The notes under the pieces are model-generated. The model was given only the letters and a program-made list of their open reading frames with translations, made no database searches and was not told the DNA's origin. 64,000 bases of DNA. Origin: Trichomonas vaginalis G3 (taxonomy: Eukaryota > Parabasalia > Trichomonadida > Trichomonadidae). This document shows positions 61,142-64,000 of this stretch, piece after piece (the first letter of the stretch is position 1; every line of letters begins with the position of its first letter). The DNA is taken from positions 16,873,962 through 16,937,961 of the forward strand of contig NC_067208.1 of assembly GCF_026262505.1 (NCBI RefSeq), written 5' to 3'. The translations under genes and the position numbers were made by a program.

Positions 61142-61336
61142 TGATGTTGATGTTTAGTATAAATGAAGTTTTTATTCGGAGGACTCTTCTTCTTCCTCCA
61201 TTGCTTCTGGGAAGAAGCCTTCTTCTGGGTCGAAAACATTATATAATGTGTCGCTTTTCACAAATTATATATGTTTTCATGCTTTGTCACTTTTCTGTTA
61301 CTTTTCGGGTAAAAACATTTTTATTATTATATATAA

Positions 61337-62155
61337 ATGAATTTTACAAAACCTCCGTTACCGTTCTTTGGAAATAAGAGTAGATGTAAAGATATTATAT
61401 TGAGAGAACTTAAGAAACTACCGAATGGTCTAACATTTGTAGATTTGTTCGGTGGAAGTTTCTATATATCCCATTTGTGCCATATAATATTTCCAGACTC
61501 AAAGATTATATGCAATGACTTCGACAACTATATGGACCGTCTCAAACATATTCCAGACACAAACAAAATATTGAAAGAGTTAAAAGAAAAGATACCTATA
61601 GGTAAGATGGAACGTATACCATTAGATAAGAAAAATATTGTGAGAGAGGTTTTGAAAAAAGCAGAATATATAGACTGGAATAGTATATCTGCTAGACTAT
61701 TATATAGTGGTGCTATAAGAGTTCATGACATTGAAACACTTATGTCAAAAGTTTTATATCTCAACTATACAAATGTTTTCAAAGAGGACATAGAAAAATA
61801 TATTGAGGGTATAGAGTTTGTGAGATGTCATTGGACAGATTTGTATGAAAAATATAAAGACAAGGAAAATGTTTTCTTTATAGTGGACCCGCCGTTCTAT
61901 AACACATGGGATTTTCAATACCAAGTAGACTGGACTTTGAGAGACTCTTTAGAAACTTTAGACGTTATACATAACTGTCCATGCTTTTACTTTACATCCG
62001 ATAAAAGTGGTTTGGAAACCGTTATGAGATGGTTAGAGGACATACATGACTATGAGTTTATATATGACAAGATAGAATATGAGAGAGGTCCTATAAACTG
62101 GAGAAAGTGTCACAATAAAGAAATTTTATTAGTAAGTAAATGTGGTTTGAAATAG
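61337..62155 (+). CDS. D12-class DNA adenine (N6) methyltransferase of the second element
   Basis: A whole 272-codon frame. It has the Dam/D12 motif order: PLPFFGNKSR (motif X region, S-adenosylmethionine pocket), TFVDLFGGSFYISHL (motif I), NDFDNYMDRL, and the catalytic DPPFYNTWDF (motif IV, DPPY-like) at about residue 192. The enzyme would methylate adenine in DNA, protecting or marking element DNA. Adenine methylation with Maverick-linked methyltransferases is known in T. vaginalis. No partner nuclease is seen in the window. Confidence 0.82.
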   Translation: MNFTKPPLPFFGNKSRCKDIILRELKKLPNGLTFVDLFGGSFYISHLCHIIFPDSKIICNDFDNYMDRLKHIPDTNKILKELKEKIPIGKMERIPLDKKNIVREVLKKAEYIDWNSISARLLYSGAIRVHDIETLMSKVLYLNYTNVFKEDIEKYIEGIEFVRCHWTDLYEKYKDKENVFFIVDPPFYNTWDFQYQVDWTLRDSLETLDVIHNCPCFYFTSDKSGLETVMRWLEDIHDYEFIYDKIEYERGPINWRKCHNKEILLVSKCGLK

Positions 62156-62271
62156 GACTACTTGTTTTAGGTTTTTTCCATTGTGTCATTTATTTATTTG
62201 ACGTGGCAGAAAAGTACAGAGAATATGAAGATGAACCAATGCCTGCAAATGTTCAGTATATGTACTCGTAA
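62140..62271 (+). CDS. Tiny single-span membrane protein, 43 aa
   Basis: The ATG at 62140 lies inside the last codons of the methyltransferase gene, in another frame, overlapping by 16 bases. The product has one hydrophobic span (WFEIGLLVLGFFHCVIYLF) followed by a charged tail (EKYREYEDEPMPANVQYMYS). It could be a minor membrane protein of the particle. Its size is below usual calling limits. Confidence 0.45.
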   Translation: MWFEIGLLVLGFFHCVIYLFDVAEKYREYEDEPMPANVQYMYS

Positions 62272-62294
62272 GAGATATTTTTATCTAATATTAA

Positions 62295-62657
62295 ATGGAC
62301 GCACAGAACTTAGCGAATGCACAGCAACCTGGACAACCAAACCCAGAGAATATTCCAAATGAAGTTAGAATACAAACTGCAATGGCAAACTATGGTCAAG
62401 TGCCAACAGATGTACAAATGCAAACTGCCATGTCAAATGACGCTGCGTTAGGTTTGCCACCATGGTATGCAAATATGAGATGGAAAGAGTTTTATACAAA
62501 CCCTGAAGTGGGATATAAACAACTTTATGCAGATGACGCGAACACAGGAGTTGACCCAGAATATGTTTTCTACCAGAGGAGAAACAGAATGTATGAGCTC
62601 CAGTTAAAGAATGCTATGGAACTCAACAGGAAACGTAAGAGACTAGGCGGACATTAG
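62295..62657 (+). CDS. Gln/Asn/Pro-rich protein of the second element, 120 aa
   Basis: A whole frame. The N-terminus is Gln/Pro/Asn-rich with an internal duplication (VRIQTAMANYGQVPTDVQ, VQMQTAMSNDAALG). The middle is Trp/Tyr-rich (GLPPWYANMRWKEFYTNPEV) and the C-terminus basic (NAMELNRKRKRLGGH). It may be a small virion or DNA-binding protein. Not recognised. Confidence 0.6.
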   Translation: MDAQNLANAQQPGQPNPENIPNEVRIQTAMANYGQVPTDVQMQTAMSNDAALGLPPWYANMRWKEFYTNPEVGYKQLYADDANTGVDPEYVFYQRRNRMYELQLKNAMELNRKRKRLGGH

Positions 62658-62675
62658 ATTTTTACATATAGTAAA

Positions 62676-62917
62676 ATGGGTTTCTTCAGTAAGATAGGAA
62701 ACTTCTTTCGAAATGTTGGAAGAGGTATATGGAATGGAAAAAAACCGTAGGAAGAGGAATTTGGAACGGAGTCAAAAATATTGGTAAAAGAGTAGGTCAG
62801 TTTGTTGGTATTATACCTAAAGACCCTGAACCAGAAGAACAAGCTCCTGTTATACAACAGCCTGAACCTGCACCACAGTCTAGTTGGCAACCAAATCCAA
62901 CACCTCAACCGTATTAA
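62676..62917 (+). pseudogene. Amphipathic small protein of the second element, broken
   Basis: Begins MGFFSKIGNFFRNVGRGIWN, with a GRGIWNG unit repeated, then IGKRVGQFVGIIPKD and a Pro/Gln-rich tail (PEPAPQSSWQPNPTPQPY). It is the counterpart in style of the MAAG-FFKKLW proteins of the first Polinton. About one break. Confidence 0.5.
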
Positions 62918-62921
62918 AAAA

Positions 62922-63780
62922 TTATATTTTTACCGTTCGATAGTAGTTGTATATGAAACTAAGTTCTAAGTAAAACGCATGGTATAATGGAATTATTCTC
63001 TTTCTTCCATCTGTAGTAAACCATACTTGAAAGTCTGAAATACTTCCACTTGGTGGTTCGTATAACTTTGTAAGTTTTTCGTAAAAATCATTTGCCAAGC
63101 ATAAGAAAGAGTTTTGGGCGCCAGAAAATGAAGCATGAACAATAATAGCAGCTGGGTCGAAAACATCTTTAAATAAATATGGTTCATCTCTTGCATATCG
63201 ACTGTAAATATTTGCTAAAGGAAGTTCGACTTTCTGATTTAACATTCTTTGCAAATAATACCATGACATTGCAGTGAATTCTGTATATATTTGTTCGTCT
63301 TTCTTTGGATTGTCTTCGTAGATTTGAAATGACACTTGTGAATTTTGTTTGTCATATACAATTCTCACATAAAGTGTGCTCTCGGTATTTGCATATTCAT
63401 CAGCATATTTTGCATAACATGAATTTATTTTATCTTCTATATTTTTTAACGCAGTCTGTAGAGAAGATGAAAGGTCAACTTGTATTAGCTCAATTTCTTC
63501 CCACATTTTTCGTTTCCCTTCAGATATATAATCTATATGAAACCTTACAATAAATGGAAAACTTTTATCTTCTACAGACACAAACTTCATTCTACGAAAG
63601 CCAATAGCTTTTGTGACAGATGGGTCTCTTAGCCATCTTAATGGGTAGTCAAAACGATAGCCTTCATGCTTTACGGTCTCTGTCTCAAACTTTTGACCGA
63701 CATTAGTAAAAAGTTCATCTAATGGTTTAGTTGTAGCAACTCTTGAATTTTCTTTTTCTATTGAAGCATATTTTATCTAG
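62922..63780 (-). pseudogene. Probable virion protein of the second element, 5' end unclear
   Basis: From an ATG at 63590 there are 222 codons, but protein-like sequence in the same frame continues upstream to about 63780 without a start (VATTKPLDELFTNVGQKFET; RFDYPLRWLRDPSV). The sequence is beta-rich (PFIVRFHIDYISEGKR; STLYVRIVYDKQNSQVSFQI). It may be a structural protein. It looks broken about once. Divergent from the next gene. Confidence 0.5.
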
Positions 63781-63787
63781 AATAAAA

Positions 63788-64000
63788 ATGTCAAATGAAA
63801 CAGCGTCTATGAGAGAAATACAACACAACCGACAACTCATTATGCAAGCTCTAAATAAGAACACAACAAACTTTTCAAACTATTCTAAGATATCTGAGTC
63901 ATTGAAAGAAGGAAACTTAAAACTGACATTAAACCCAATGACAGATGAGTTTCTATTTCAAGACAATAAGAACCATACTGTCTGTATAAATCCAACAAAA
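63788..64000 (+). CDS. Start of a gene of the second element, runs off the window
   Basis: 71 codons are visible (SNETASMREIQHNRQLIMQA, then NLKLTLNPMTDEFLFQDNKN). The helical start followed by beta-type sequence would fit a virion protein. It shares a short upstream region with the divergent gene to its left. Not recognised. Confidence 0.5.
   Translation, partial: MSNETASMREIQHNRQLIMQALNKNTTNFSNYSKISESLKEGNLKLTLNPMTDEFLFQDNKNHTVCINPTK

Larger units (their letters stand above)
61104..64000. mobile_element. Second Maverick/virus-like element, left part only
   Basis: A gene cluster unlike the first Polinton but of the same style: adenine methyltransferase, tiny membrane protein, Gln/Pro-rich protein, amphipathic Trp/Gly/Lys protein and a divergent gene pair. 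The left limit is probably just after the A run at 61103; no terminal repeat can be checked because the right end is outside the window. It shows about two breaks in the part visible. Family assignment (Maverick or Polinton-like virus) is an inference from gene style. Confidence 0.6.

Noticed and set aside
61130-61270. Acidic minus-strand frame before the methyltransferase
   Set aside because: Reads as a plausible acidic protein end but has no start codon and no known relative; kept only as part of the element edge.

Overview
The window looks like nuclear DNA of a trichomonad, most likely Trichomonas vaginalis. It is AT-rich and the host genes show no obvious introns. Several host genes start at or just after the trichomonad initiator (TCAYTWYTCATTA); one match, at 2112-2124, is perfect. 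The gene families also fit: DUF3447-type ankyrin proteins, a BspA-like leucine-rich repeat protein, a trichomonad-type glucokinase, and Maverick/Polinton elements. I ran no database search. Family calls come from motifs and remembered family features.

Bases 1-38.7 kb are host sequence with genes on both strands. In order: the end of an ankyrin protein; a 201-aa unknown; an Exo70-like exocyst subunit; a Met-rich ankyrin-family protein; ribosomal protein S9 (uS4); a gene remnant; another DUF3447 ankyrin protein; an intergenic stretch with GC-rich hairpins; an anticodon-binding-like protein; an auxin-efflux-type membrane carrier; malate dehydrogenase; glucokinase; a Sey1/atlastin-type ER-fusion GTPase; a thioredoxin; a Mn-type cation diffusion facilitator; a ubiquitin-specific protease split by one stop; a BspA-like LRR gene split by a frame change; a UCH-type ubiquitin hydrolase; a 1915-aa helical-repeat protein; and a third DUF3447 ankyrin gene with a relic of its own 5' end just upstream.

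The last ankyrin gene runs into a 37-bp minisatellite. A Maverick/Polinton of 20,100 bp (38779-58878) is inserted in that satellite. It has 952-bp terminal inverted repeats with AG...CT ends and a 6-bp target duplication (TGTTTT). Its parts include a major-capsid candidate, a packaging ATPase, small amphipathic proteins, a phage-like tail-fibre/collar protein, a primase-SF3 helicase, a retroviral-type integrase, and a protein-primed family B polymerase carrying an HNH motif. I see no maturation protease. The terminal repeats are nearly identical, so the insertion looks young, yet the reading frames carry roughly ten breaks: it is a recent fossil. A 124-bp repeat with triple GGTCCCTC blocks lies in both termini and in inverted orientation around the primase-helicase block.

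Right of the Polinton the satellite continues to about 60.4 kb with four 32-codon ankyrin modules embedded in it. After an AT-rich gap and a run of 39 A, a second, different virus-like element starts near 61.1 kb and runs off the window. It carries a D12-class adenine methyltransferase, a small membrane protein, a Gln/Pro-rich protein, an amphipathic protein and a divergent gene pair.

The most unusual signal is a family of short GC-rich perfect hairpins (often a 5-bp stem with a 3-base loop, often in adjacent pairs). They occur in a host intergenic region, at gene ends, inside two Polinton coding regions, and at the edge of the second element.
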